Below, piece by piece: positions 5,145 to 12,181 of a stretch of DNA of 12,472 nucleotides (positions are counted from its first letter, which is position 1; each line of letters begins with the position of its first letter). The position numbers were made by a program, and so were the translations under genes. Origin of the DNA: an uncultured Oscillibacter sp. (GTDB lineage Bacteria; Bacillota; Clostridia; Oscillospirales; Oscillospiraceae); NCBI GenBank assembly GCA_910585165.1, contig CAJUBX010000070.1, forward strand, positions 1 to 12,472, written 5' to 3'. The notes under the pieces were generated by a model that had not been told where the DNA came from, did no database searches, and saw nothing but the letters and a program-made list of their open reading frames with translations.

Positions 5145-5681
5145 TCACAGCCGCTGGGACTTGTCCCCGGCGTACCACATGTTGTAGGTCCGGCGGTAAA
5201 CCGCCGCCGCCTCCTCCGTGTGGCAGACCATCCGCACCCGGCGGGGAAGTTCGTTTTCCCGGAGGAAGTCCATAATGGCCTTCAGGGCCACGGCGGCGGC
5301 CTGGGCCATGGGATAGCCGTAGACCCCGGTGGAGATGGAGGGGAAATCCACGGTTTCTATCCCGTGGTCCCTTGCCAAACGCAGGCAGGAGCGGTAGCAG
5401 GAGGCCAGCGCCGCCGCCTCCCCGGCGTTCCCGCCCCGCCAGACGGGGCCGGGGGTGTGGATGACGTACTTTGCGGGGAGGCGGCAGCCCTTCGTCAGCT
5501 TGGCCTGCCCGGTTTCGCAGCCCCCCAGGGTCCGGCACTCCTCCAGAAGCTCCGGCCCGGCGGCGCGGTGAATGGCCCCGTCCACACCGCTGCCCCCCAG
5601 CAGGGTGCAGTTGGCGGCGTTGACGATGGCCTCCGCGTCGGATTTGGTGATGTCGCCCACGAGGATGGAAAAGCGGTCCAT
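5145..5681 (-). CDS. Macrodomain protein, probable O-acetyl-ADP-ribose deacetylase/ADP-ribosyl hydrolase
   Basis: The 178-aa protein is a complete single macrodomain of the MacroD/YmdB type, which binds ADP-ribose and typically removes O-acetyl or ADP-ribosyl groups. Visible motifs are VGDITK (8-13), where the aspartate contacts adenine, IVNAAN (19-24), LLGGSGVDGAIH (27-38) with the catalytic-loop Asn/Gly/Asp pattern, TPGPVW (76-81) and the phosphate-binding loop ISTGVYGYP (116-124). AAGGAGG precedes the ATG. The gene starts 16 bp after the DUF3298-like lipoprotein gene, so it is the second gene of that leftward operon, whose promoter is at 6860-6888. No ADP-ribosyltransferase or sirtuin is visible here. 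The family is certain; the substrate is inferred. Confidence 0.93.
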   Translation of the reverse strand: MDRFSILVGDITKSDAEAIVNAANCTLLGGSGVDGAIHRAAGPELLEECRTLGGCETGQAKLTKGCRLPAKYVIHTPGPVWRGGNAGEAAALASCYRSCLRLARDHGIETVDFPSISTGVYGYPMAQAAAVALKAIMDFLRENELPRRVRMVCHTEEAAAVYRRTYNMWYAGDKSQRL

Positions 5682-5697
5682 AGCGGGGTCCTCCTTG

Positions 5698-6813
5698 TTA
5701 AGTGTTCGGGAACGGGGCCGCCCACTCCTCCAGCCCCAGGGCGGAGAGGGGAGCCTCCATGGTGAAGGGATAGCGGCCGTATTCTCCTATGAGGCCCAGG
5801 GAGTCCTCCGTCAGGTAGAAATCCTCCGTGGAATCCAGGCGGATGTAACCCATGGCCTCCTCAATTTGGAGGCGCTCCGCCTCCGCCTGACCGGGCCCTT
5901 CTTCCCAAACCTGATCGCAGTGAAACGCTCCGCTTCTCAAAAGCGCCTCCACCGTCCCCTCCGGCCCCAAAACATCCCGGAGGGTCAAGGCCTCCCCAGT
6001 CTCCAGGTCTATGGTCAGCCCGGTATACCAGTCGTTAGGATGGGCGGCGGCGCGAAAGCAATTGCTCTCCGAAATCCGCAGGGAGAGAAGCCGCCCGTCC
6101 GCCCGGGTCACGGCGCAGGCGCGGGTGATTTCGCCCTGCATTTCCCCCTCCGGCCGGAAGGGGCCATCGTAGTAGCCGTAAAAGAAGGCCTCCCGGATGC
6201 GGGCGTTGACCTTCTCCGGGTCCGGGAAGTCCGCCAGCCATTTGGCGTACTGGGGATACTCGATTTCCGCCGAGAAGCCCAGCCGGGGGGCCTGATAGAG
6301 GTAGAGGCAGAAGATCATGCGGGGCGGGGCCTCCTTCCCGCCGCCCCATTGGCGGTCGTAGACCACCGGGCCCGGCGGAACGTCGAACCGGGGGGACGCG
6401 CCCAGGTCCGTGTCCGCCGACAGCTCCGCCCGGCAGACGGCGGCGGCCTGGAAGGCGGCGGTCTCCCCGTCCGCCTCCCGGGCCCAGGCGTCCCGGTTCT
6501 GGGTCAGCACCGGTTCAAAGAGGTTGGAGAAGGCGTACCAGTCCCGATCTTCGTCCCAGGCGCATGCGAAGGACTCCCGCCAGAAAAGCCCCTCCGCGTC
6601 CTCCAGCAAAAGCTCCTGCTGTTCCCCCTCCGGCGGGGCGAAGTAAACGGTGAAGGTTCCCTCCACGCTGTGCTGGCGGAGGCCCTGCTGCAAAAAGAAA
6701 AGCTGCTGGCAAACGGCGGGCGGCAGCTCCGGGGCCTCCTCCGAAGCGGGGTCCGCCCCGCAGGTGAACAGCAGGAGTATGAGCAAAGCGGGCATCCAGG
6801 CGCGCCGTTTCAT
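5698..6813 (-). CDS. Probable secreted lipoprotein with C-terminal DUF3298/RsiV-like region
   Basis: This 371-aa protein starts MKRRAWMPALLILLLFTCG, a signal peptide with a possible lipid-anchored Cys18. The box LFTC departs from the usual small residue before Cys, so plain secretion is also possible. After about 235 residues without a recognised domain, the C-terminal part (about 260-371) has GLTIDLETGEALTLRDVLG and later FYLTEDSLGLI, the pattern of DUF3298, the extracellular domain found in the anti-sigma factor RsiV and related envelope proteins. ATG 6813 is chosen because AAGGAGG lies 10 nt upstream; an upstream in-frame ATG (6888) overlaps the promoter. It heads an operon with the macrodomain gene and is divergent from the SigV/RsiV-like pair, whose anti-sigma factor has the same C-terminal pattern. 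Confidence 0.8.
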   Translation of the reverse strand: MKRRAWMPALLILLLFTCGADPASEEAPELPPAVCQQLFFLQQGLRQHSVEGTFTVYFAPPEGEQQELLLEDAEGLFWRESFACAWDEDRDWYAFSNLFEPVLTQNRDAWAREADGETAAFQAAAVCRAELSADTDLGASPRFDVPPGPVVYDRQWGGGKEAPPRMIFCLYLYQAPRLGFSAEIEYPQYAKWLADFPDPEKVNARIREAFFYGYYDGPFRPEGEMQGEITRACAVTRADGRLLSLRISESNCFRAAAHPNDWYTGLTIDLETGEALTLRDVLGPEGTVEALLRSGAFHCDQVWEEGPGQAEAERLQIEEAMGYIRLDSTEDFYLTEDSLGLIGEYGRYPFTMEAPLSALGLEEWAAPFPNT

Positions 6814-6859
6814 CTTCCCGGCCTCCTTCCGGCAGGTTCCCTGCCGTATGACTCCTGTT

Positions 6860-6888
6860 ATTATAAGGCGCTCCGCCCTTCTCCGCAA
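6860..6888 (-). promoter_or_regulatory. Promoter of the lipoprotein-macrodomain operon
   Basis: On the minus strand, TTGCGG (6888-6883), a 17-bp spacer and TATAAT (6865-6860) form a good sigma-A promoter about 47 bp from the ATG at 6813. Confidence 0.75.
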
Positions 6889-6899
6889 GAGGCCCGCCG

Positions 6900-6930
6900 G
6901 AGGGCGGAGAAAATTTTTTCTCCCGCCCTC
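6900..6930. promoter_or_regulatory. Inverted repeat between divergent promoters
   Basis: GAGGGCGGAGAAAA (6900-6913) and TTTTCTCCCGCCCTC (6916-6930) are inverse complements apart from one extra base. The dyad lies between the leftward promoter (6860-6888) and the rightward sigma-gene promoter (6929-6961), so it could be an operator or, through its A/T centre, an UP element. Confidence 0.45.
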
Positions 6931-6961
6931 AAACTTTCCGGCATCCAGATGCGTCTATACT
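6929..6961 (+). promoter_or_regulatory. Candidate ECF-type (autoregulated) promoter of the SigV-like gene
   Basis: TCAAAC (6929-6934), 17 bp, then CGTC (6952-6955) approximates the TGAAAC...CGTM pattern of Firmicute ECF sigma factors. A sigma-A-like TATACT follows at 6956-6961 but has no good -35. SigV-type genes are commonly autoregulated. Confidence 0.4.
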
Positions 6962-7022
6962 ACAGATGCCGCCGAAGCCCAGGCGCCGGACGGGGCGGCG
7001 TCCGAAAGAAAGGAGCATCAGC

Positions 7023-7496
7023 GTGACGAAGGAAGAAACACTGGCGCGGTTTCTTGTGGAAACCCAGGAGCGGTCCTACCGCCTGGCCTACGGCACCCTT
7101 CATAACCGGGAGGACGCTCTGGACGCGGTGCAGACCGCCGTCTGCCGGGCCCTGGAGCGTCAGGACGGCCTCCGGGACATAGGGGCCGTGAAAACCTGGT
7201 TCGCCCGGATTTTGATGAACGTCTGTCACGATACCCTTCGGCAGCGGGGCCGGGTGGTACCCTTCCCGGAGGAGGAGCCGGGCCGGGAGGACCCCGAGCC
7301 GCGGGACGACTCCCTGGCCCGGCGGGTGGACGCGCTGCCCGCCGAGGTGGGAACCGTCATCAGGCTGCGGTTTTACGAGGAGCTGACCCTGCGGGAAATC
7401 GGAGAAGTTACCGGGCAGAACATCAACACGGTGAAAAGCCGCCTGTACGCGGGGCTGAAAAAGCTGCGCATCGCTATGGAAGGAGCGGAATTATGA
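7023..7496 (+). CDS. ECF sigma factor, SigV-like
   Basis: The 157-aa protein is a compact ECF sigma factor. Region 2 spans about 15-75 (YRLAYGTLHNREDALDAVQT, then VKTWFARILMNVCHD) and region 4 about 104-152 (LPAEVGTVIRLRFYEELTLR, then the helix-turn-helix IGEVTGQNINTVKSRLY). The GTG at 7023 is used because AAAGGAG lies 7 nt upstream and region 2 follows at the normal distance. An in-frame ATG at 6966 would add 19 arginine/proline-rich residues and overlap the predicted promoter region. Its stop overlaps the start of the next gene (ATGA), which encodes an RsiV-like membrane anti-sigma factor. That pairing suggests a SigV role, in other Firmicutes a lysozyme/cell-wall stress response. Sigma identity is secure; the SigV assignment rests on the partner. 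Confidence 0.93.
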   Translation: MTKEETLARFLVETQERSYRLAYGTLHNREDALDAVQTAVCRALERQDGLRDIGAVKTWFARILMNVCHDTLRQRGRVVPFPEEEPGREDPEPRDDSLARRVDALPAEVGTVIRLRFYEELTLREIGEVTGQNINTVKSRLYAGLKKLRIAMEGAEL

Positions 7497-8344
7497 GGAA
7501 CGAATTTAAAAACGCCAAAGAGGAGTACGCCGGCACCCCCATTCCCGCCGAGTTGTCGGAGCGGGTTCAGGCGGGAATCCGGGAGGGAAAGGCCCGCTAC
7601 AGGGCCCGCCGGAGCAGGACCCTCCGGCGCTGGACGGCGGCGGCCGCCTGCTTTGTGGTGGTGCTGGCGGGGCTGAACCTGTCCCCCACCATCGCCAAGG
7701 CCGCGGCGGAGGTGCCCGTCCTGGGCGGGCTGTTCCAGGTGCTGACCTTTGTGGACTATGACAAGACAGAAGATGGCATTCACTACGACGTGTCCGTCCC
7801 CAAGGTGGAGGCGGAGGGCAGCTTGGCCGAAACGGTCAACGCCGTCATTCAGGAGAAGCTGGACGCCCACCTGGCCCAGGCCCGGAAGGACTGGGCCGAG
7901 TACCGGGAGGCGTTCTTCGCCACCGGCGGCACGGAAGAGGAGTGGGCCGGACGGGAGATGGACGTGATTGCGGACTATGAAATCAAGAGCCAAAGCGAAA
8001 ACCGGGTCTCCTTTGTGGTGACCTTCGCCGAGGGCTGGGTGGCCTCCATGGAGGAGCGGTATTACTACAACCTGGACCTGGCGGAGGACCGGGACCTGAC
8101 TCTCCGGGATTACTTGGGGGAGGACTGGGTCAACGTCTGCAACGCGGCCATTGAACGGCAGATCGCCGAAAGCGCGGACGAGGAAGGCTTCACCTATTTC
8201 TTCACCCCGGAGGAGGGGGGCTTTACCACCGTGGACGAAACCACCGGCTTTTATGTCCGGGAGGATGGGACCGTGGTGGTGTGCTTCCCCAAGTACGGCA
8301 TTGCCGCCGGAGCGGCGGGCATGCCGGAGTTTCCCATTGCGTAA
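7493..8344 (+). CDS. RsiV-like membrane anti-sigma factor with DUF3298 domain
   Basis: The 283-aa protein has a cytoplasmic segment (1-46) expected to hold the sigma factor, one membrane span (about 48-62, WTAAAACFVVVLAGL), and an extracellular domain ending in LDLAEDRDLTLRDYLG and GFYVREDGTVVVCFPKYGIA (about 193-271), the DUF3298 signature of RsiV. In known SigV systems the extracellular domain binds lysozyme, after which signal peptidase and an intramembrane protease destroy the anti-sigma factor. Here AKA (68-70) just after the span fits a signal-peptidase site. It starts in a 4-bp overlap with its sigma gene. The lysozyme ligand is inferred from family knowledge, not visible here. Confidence 0.88.
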   Translation: MRNEFKNAKEEYAGTPIPAELSERVQAGIREGKARYRARRSRTLRRWTAAAACFVVVLAGLNLSPTIAKAAAEVPVLGGLFQVLTFVDYDKTEDGIHYDVSVPKVEAEGSLAETVNAVIQEKLDAHLAQARKDWAEYREAFFATGGTEEEWAGREMDVIADYEIKSQSENRVSFVVTFAEGWVASMEERYYYNLDLAEDRDLTLRDYLGEDWVNVCNAAIERQIAESADEEGFTYFFTPEEGGFTTVDETTGFYVREDGTVVVCFPKYGIAAGAAGMPEFPIA

Positions 8345-8362
8345 AGCGCGTGACAGCAGGCA

Positions 8363-8388
8363 AAGGGCCGCCCCCGGGGGCGGCCCTT
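8363..8388. terminator. Perfect 26-bp palindrome between convergent sigma operons
   Basis: AAGGGCCGCCCCC (8363-8375) is followed directly by its complement GGGGGCGGCCCTT (8376-8388). It sits between the stop codons of two converging operons (8344 and 8394) and should fold on either strand. There is no long T-run, so it is probably a shared, possibly weak, terminator. Confidence 0.65.
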
Positions 8389-8393
8389 CCCGC

Positions 8394-9059
8394 TTAACCG
8401 TCCAGCGGGCGGTCGATCACGATGCGGATATCCCGGACGCTTCCCGCCAATTCCTCGTAAAGCCCCCGGGTCGCCTCGGTAAACTGCACGTCGCTGGCGT
8501 GGCAGAGAAGATAGGTCTGGTCCGCCGTCGCCAGCAGGTAGCGGGTTTCGGTGAACTGGGCGAAGGCGCCCCAGTCGCTGTCCGCCAGCTGCTCCGCCGT
8601 CAGGGCCTGGGGAATGCCGAAGATGTAGAACAGCATCCCGCCGGAAAAGGGATTCCGGTCCAGCTCCTCCGGCCACTCCATGCCATCGGTGGTCCAGTCC
8701 GCCCGGGCCTCCTCCAGCGCCGCCTCCCGGACCTGGGGGCAGACCACCACATATTGGCCCTCCCATTCCACCAGCTCGTACTTTCCCGCCCAGCTGTCCG
8801 GCAAAATCAGCGTCAGCCCCAGCTCCCGCAGCTCCAGGGTCTCCCGGGCCGCCGGGACTTCCACCACGGTCTCCCGGCTGAAGGCCAGGGCCCCCGTGGT
8901 AAAGCTGGCGGCCATCAGGGCGATGACCGCCGCCAGGGAGGCCAGACGCCGCAGCCGGGTCCGGGCGTGCCGCCGGGCATAGTTGGGGGCTTCCCCCGCC
9001 TGGCGGACCAGATCGCCGTCCACGTTTCCGATGCGCTGGGCCAGCTGCCTTTGATTCAT
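8394..9059 (-). CDS. Single-pass membrane anti-sigma factor-like protein
   Basis: The 221-aa protein has a basic cytoplasmic N-terminus (MNQRQLAQRIGNVDGDLV...) of about 38 residues, one membrane span (about 40-60, LASLAAVIALMAASFTTGALA) and an extracellular C-terminal domain of about 160 residues. The NVDGDLVRQA motif resembles the start of proteins paired with ECF sigma factors in Clostridia. There is no HxxxCxxC zinc motif. The start codon overlaps the stop of the upstream sigma gene (ATGA), the classic arrangement for a sigma/anti-sigma pair. The extracellular part has no domain I recognise (DUF4367-like is a possibility). The anti-sigma role is inferred mainly from topology and coupling. 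Confidence 0.8.
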   Translation of the reverse strand: MNQRQLAQRIGNVDGDLVRQAGEAPNYARRHARTRLRRLASLAAVIALMAASFTTGALAFSRETVVEVPAARETLELRELGLTLILPDSWAGKYELVEWEGQYVVVCPQVREAALEEARADWTTDGMEWPEELDRNPFSGGMLFYIFGIPQALTAEQLADSDWGAFAQFTETRYLLATADQTYLLCHASDVQFTEATRGLYEELAGSVRDIRIVIDRPLDG

Positions 9060-9613
9060 AGCTCGATTCCCTCCTGTTCCAGGTATTCCCGCAGCTTCCG
9101 CCGGGTGCGGCCCAGCATGGTTTTCACCTTGCTCTGCCGAAACCCCGTCCGGAGGCAGATGTCTTCAATGGAGAAAAAATACCAGTAGCGGAGGAGAAAC
9201 ACATTCCGCTTCTCCTCGTGCAGACGCCGGAGAAATTGGGTGACGGCCCACTCCGCCCGGCGGCTTTCCACCTCTGATTCCACCGTCTCCCGGCCGGACA
9301 CGCACTCCCCCAGCTCCTCCAGGGAGGAGACGGCCTCCGCGTTTCTCCGGGCGGCGGTCAGGTAGTCCAGCTTTTTCAGGGCCAGGTTCCGGGCAATCCG
9401 GCCCGCGAAAACCGCCAGGCAGGCGGGGCGGTGAGGCGGGATGGCGTTCCAGAGGCCAAGCCAGGTGTCGTTGACGCACTCCTCACAGTCCTCGGGGCTG
9501 GACAGGATGCGGCCCGCCACCGACCGGCAGAGACCGCCGTATTTGGCGGCGGTTTCCTGGAGGGCGTCCTCCGACCGGGCCCAATAGAGCTCAATAATAT
9601 GCTGATCGTCCAT
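9056..9613 (-). CDS. ECF RNA polymerase sigma factor
   Basis: The 185-aa protein is an ECF-type sigma factor. Region 2 lies at about 15-82 (ALQETAAKYGGLCRSVAGRI, CEECVNDTWLGLWNAIPPHR, FAGRIARNLALKKLD) and region 4 at about 122-178 (RRLHEEKRNVFLLRYWYFFS and the helix-turn-helix IEDICLRTGFRQSKVKTMLG). An AAAGGGGG site precedes the ATG at 9613. It heads a two-gene leftward operon with the membrane protein at 8394-9059 (4-bp overlap), converging on the SigV-like operon. CVNDTWLGLWNAIPP is typical of Clostridial sigma factors paired with DUF4367- or DUF4179-type membrane proteins. The signal sensed is unknown. Confidence 0.92.
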   Translation of the reverse strand: MDDQHIIELYWARSEDALQETAAKYGGLCRSVAGRILSSPEDCEECVNDTWLGLWNAIPPHRPACLAVFAGRIARNLALKKLDYLTAARRNAEAVSSLEELGECVSGRETVESEVESRRAEWAVTQFLRRLHEEKRNVFLLRYWYFFSIEDICLRTGFRQSKVKTMLGRTRRKLREYLEQEGIEL

Positions 9614-9660
9614 ATGGTTCCCCCTTTGGGAAGGATTTGAAACGCGCGCCTTTCACTTAT

Positions 9661-9690
9661 ATAGTACGCTTTTTCCGGCGGAGGTCGCAA
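9661..9690 (-). promoter_or_regulatory. Predicted promoter of the second sigma operon
   Basis: On the minus strand, TTGCGA (9690-9685), an 18-bp spacer and TACTAT (9666-9661) lie about 50 bp upstream of the ATG. A GAAAATTTTC tract (9697-9706) sits just upstream of the -35, like an UP element. Confidence 0.55.
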
Positions 9691-9716
9691 GGTTCGGAAA
9701 ATTTTCTTCCCCTCGG

Positions 9717-9749
9717 AAAAAAGCGGCCCCGGCGAATTGCCGGGGCCGC
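9717..9749 (-). terminator. Rho-independent terminator of trpB2
   Basis: GCGGCCCCGGC (9723-9733) and GCCGGGGCCGC (9739-9749) form an 11-bp stem around GAATT. On the minus strand the stem is followed by six T residues (9722-9717), 29 bp after the trpB2 stop. Confidence 0.9.
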
Positions 9750-9777
9750 GCGCTGTAAAAATGGATTCCGGGGCTCC

Positions 9778-11160
9778 TCACTCCAGACCGGGAATCCGGG
9801 GAAGCTTGTCGAAGCTCTGCTGGAGCTCCTCGTCTGTGGGGATATAGTCCGTCATCTCCCCGTTGTGGAACTTCTCATAGGCCACCATATCGAAGTACCC
9901 GGTGCCGGTGAGGCCGAAGACGATGGTCTTCTCCTCCCCGGTCTCCTTGCACTTGAGGGCCTCGTCCATGGCCACCCGAATGGCGTGGCTGGACTCCGGC
10001 GCGGGGAGGATGCCCTCCACCCGGGCGAACTGCTCCGCCGCCTCGAAGACGCGGGTCTGCTCCACGGACACGGCCTCCATCAGCCCGTCGTGGTAAAGCT
10101 GGCTCAGCACGGGGCTCATGCCGTGATAGCGGAGGCCCCCGGCATGGTTGGCGGAGGGGATGAAGCCGCTGCCCAGGGTGTACATCTTGGCTAGGGGGCA
10201 GACCATGCCGGTGTCGCAGAAGTCATAGGCGAATTTGCCCCGGGTGAAGCTGGGGCAGGAGGCGGGCTCCACGGCGATGATGCGGTAATCCCGCTCTCCC
10301 CGGAGCTTTTCGCCCATGAAGGGGGCGATGAGTCCTCCCAGGTTGCTGCCGCCTCCGGCGCAGCCGATGATGATGTCGGGGGTCACGCCGTACTTGTCCA
10401 GGGCGGCCTTGGTCTCCAGGCCGATGACGGACTGGTGGAGCAGCACCTGGTTCAGTACGCTTCCCAGCACGTAGCGGTAGCCGGGGTGGGAGACGGCGGC
10501 CTCCACCGCCTCGGAGATGGCGCAGCCCAGGGACCCGGTGGTGCCGGGGTGCTCCTGAAGAATCTTCCGGCCGATTTCCGTCTCCATGGAGGGGGACGGC
10601 GTGACGGAGGCCCCGTAGGTCCGCATAACCTCCCGGCGGAAGGGCTTTTGCTCGTAGCTGACCTTCACCATATAGACCTTGCAGTCCAGGCCCAGGTAGG
10701 CGCAGGCCATGGAGAGGGCGGTGCCCCACTGGCCCGCTCCGGTTTCGGTGGTGACGCCCGTAAGGCCCTGGAGCTTGGCGTAGTATGCCTGGGCAATGGC
10801 GCTGTTGAGCTTGTGGGAGCCGGAGGTGTTGTTCCCCTCAAACTTGTAGTAGATTTTCGCCGGGGTCTGGAGCTTTTCCTCCAGGCAGTAGGCCCGGACC
10901 AGGGGAGAGGGGCGGTACATCTTGTAGAAATCCCGAATCTCCTGGGGGATGGGAATTTCCCGGGTGTCGTTGTCCAGCTCCTGGCGGATCAGCTCGTCGC
11001 AGAAAACGCCCCGCAGATCCTCGAAGCCCATGGGCGTCCCGGTGCCGGGGTTTACCAGGGGGGCGGGCTTGGTCTTCATGTCCGCCCGGACGTTGTACCA
11101 GGTCTTGGGCATCTCCTCTTCGGCAAGATAGATTTTGTAGGGGATTTTTTCGAATGTCAT
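9778..11160 (-). CDS. trpB: Tryptophan synthase beta chain-like protein, TrpB2 type
   Basis: The 460-aa protein is a PLP-dependent TrpB of the longer TrpB2 class. TrpB makes tryptophan from indole and serine; TrpB2 enzymes often work without the usual TrpA contact. Class features are the N-terminal PKTWYNVRADM (18-28), GNNTSGSHKLNSA (109-121) with the Schiff-base lysine Lys117, ETGAGQWG (139-146) with the catalytic Glu139 equivalent, and phosphate-binding GCAGGGSN (266-273). AAAGGAG lies 8 nt before the ATG at 11160; an earlier TTG start at 11178 would overlap this site and is rejected. No trpA or other trp gene adjoins it. It is transcribed alone behind a tryptophan-specific T-box, which supports a real role in tryptophan supply, perhaps from scavenged indole. 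Confidence 0.92.
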   Translation of the reverse strand: MTFEKIPYKIYLAEEEMPKTWYNVRADMKTKPAPLVNPGTGTPMGFEDLRGVFCDELIRQELDNDTREIPIPQEIRDFYKMYRPSPLVRAYCLEEKLQTPAKIYYKFEGNNTSGSHKLNSAIAQAYYAKLQGLTGVTTETGAGQWGTALSMACAYLGLDCKVYMVKVSYEQKPFRREVMRTYGASVTPSPSMETEIGRKILQEHPGTTGSLGCAISEAVEAAVSHPGYRYVLGSVLNQVLLHQSVIGLETKAALDKYGVTPDIIIGCAGGGSNLGGLIAPFMGEKLRGERDYRIIAVEPASCPSFTRGKFAYDFCDTGMVCPLAKMYTLGSGFIPSANHAGGLRYHGMSPVLSQLYHDGLMEAVSVEQTRVFEAAEQFARVEGILPAPESSHAIRVAMDEALKCKETGEEKTIVFGLTGTGYFDMVAYEKFHNGEMTDYIPTDEELQQSFDKLPRIPGLE

Positions 11161-11207
11161 GACGCTTGCTCCTTTCAAAACATCGGTCTTTTCGAAGGCG
11201 GAGCGTC

Positions 11208-11266
11208 AAAAAAAGACCTCCATCCCACGAAAGGACCCGTTACAGGTACTTTTGGGACAAAAGTCT
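11208..11266 (-). terminator. Regulated terminator of the Trp T-box
   Basis: Arms 11266-11254 (AGACTTTTGTCCC) and 11226-11214 (GGGATGGAGGTCT) form 13 pairs including G-U pairs, followed by a run of T. It competes with the antiterminator formed around the T-box sequence. Confidence 0.8.
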
Positions 11267-11622
11267 TGAAACTTCTGCGGTGCCACCCAAATTGGCGATG
11301 AAGAATCGCCCGCTCGGCGGCGCGCCAACACGCGCCTTTCCTTGGTAACGGGGGAAAAGCCCGTCGGAGCATACTGCGTCGGAAAAAAACTTCACCGCTC
11401 CATTTCCGCCTGACGGCGAAAATTCCGCTCAGTTCCGTTTCTTTCTTTTCTCCCCACAAAATCCAGTGATTTTGCGGGGACCCCAGATGGGGAACGGTTC
11501 AGCCCGCCCTCCGCAGTCCATTCAACAGGTTTGCTTCTGCCGCCATCCCACCGCCGGCGGCTCTCTTTGAGAACCAAGGCCCTGCCTACTCGTCTGCGTC
11601 ATCGGTTTGCGCTTTTGAACTT
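11208..11622 (-). ncRNA. T-box riboswitch (tRNA-Trp) controlling trpB2
   Basis: The minus-strand leader has the conserved T-box GGGTGGCACCGC (11288-11277). Stem I has a base CGCAG (11598-11594) with CTGCG (11516-11512), an AGTA box (11590-11587), AGAGAG followed by apical arms GCCGCC/GGCGGC, and a specifier loop GAA-TGG-A with TGG at 11520-11518, the Trp codon. The UGGC bulge (11285-11282) would pair with a tRNA ending GCCA, matching the G discriminator of bacterial tRNA-Trp. The terminator pairs 11266-11254 with 11226-11214 (13 pairs, several G-U) and is followed by T residues to 11208. Uncharged tRNA-Trp should stabilise the antiterminator and permit trpB2 transcription. Specifier, discriminator and downstream gene all agree. 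Confidence 0.92.
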
Positions 11623-11628
11623 GGGCTC

Positions 11629-11658
11629 AGGATACGCCTCCCGGGGCGGCTTTGTCAA
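11629..11658 (-). promoter_or_regulatory. Promoter of the T-box-trpB2 transcript
   Basis: On the minus strand, TTGACA (11658-11653), an 18-bp spacer and TATCCT (11634-11629) lie directly upstream of the T-box stem I, giving a transcript start near 11622. Confidence 0.7.
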
Positions 11659-11690
11659 GCCCCAAAATTTATTTCGACGAATTTGACAAT

Positions 11691-12140
11691 TTAAATAGGC
11701 AGAGTTTTCGAAAATTCGTGAAAGCCGCCCGGAACCGCGCCGCAGCCCACGGCAATGAGGCCCAGGATTTTTTCCGCCTCCGGGGCGGCCCTCCGGCTCA
11801 CGCCCCCGCGGCTGAAGGTCCCTCCCACCCACCAGGAGTTCAGTCCCAGGGTCTGGGCCAGGAGCATCACGTCCGCCCCGCAGTAGCCCACGTCCTCCTC
11901 CAGGCCGGGACGGTTCCGCCCCGCCAGAATGACGTAATTCCGCACCCCCTTGGCCAGAACCAGCCGAAGGAGGGGGCCGAACGCCCCGGTATCCTCCACC
12001 GCCAGGCTCATGGCAAGGTCAAAGGCTTCGTTGTTTTTCTCAATCCGGTCTCTCAGCCGGCGGCAGATATCTTCCGGAATTTTCCGGCCCGTGTAGCGGC
12101 GGACCGTGTGGCGGCTTTGCATCGCCTCCTGGATGGTCAT
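11691..12140 (-). CDS. Nitroreductase family protein, C-terminally truncated
   Basis: The 149-aa product starts MTIQEAMQSRHTVRRYTGR, the FMN-contacting Arg-rich start of nitroreductases. It continues with ENTDAFG-like VEDTGAFGPLLRLVLAKG, VRNYVILAG, LGYCGAD-like VGYCGADVMLLAQTLGLNSW, and VGGTFSRGGV. This resembles the compact TM1586-type nitroreductases, which are usually longer by roughly 60-80 residues. Here homology stops after IAVGCGAV and a short tail, HEFSKTLPI, leads to the stop, just 33 bp before the promoter of the T-box transcript. The C-terminal part is missing in all frames, so this is likely a decaying or non-catalytic remnant. A dyad (11672-11684 with 11712-11723) overlaps the end and may be a weak terminator. 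GGAGG precedes the ATG. Confidence 0.8.
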   Translation of the reverse strand: MTIQEAMQSRHTVRRYTGRKIPEDICRRLRDRIEKNNEAFDLAMSLAVEDTGAFGPLLRLVLAKGVRNYVILAGRNRPGLEEDVGYCGADVMLLAQTLGLNSWWVGGTFSRGGVSRRAAPEAEKILGLIAVGCGAVPGGFHEFSKTLPI

Positions 12141-12181
12141 AAAGGCACCTCCGGTTTTTGGAATTTTTTTATTTTATCACA

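Noticed and set aside
6966..7022. Earlier ATG start for the SigV-like sigma factor
   Set aside because: It overlaps the promoter and lacks a ribosome binding site; the added Arg/Pro-rich residues are not sigma-like, and GTG 7023 has AAAGGAG.
5572..7026. 484-aa rightward open frame
   Set aside because: It lies antisense to the macrodomain and lipoprotein genes, has low-complexity Gly/Arg/Pro composition and crosses two clear promoters; a GC-rich shadow.
10435..11301. 288-aa rightward open frame opposite trpB2
   Set aside because: Antisense to a well-supported enzyme and its T-box; composition typical of a shadow frame.
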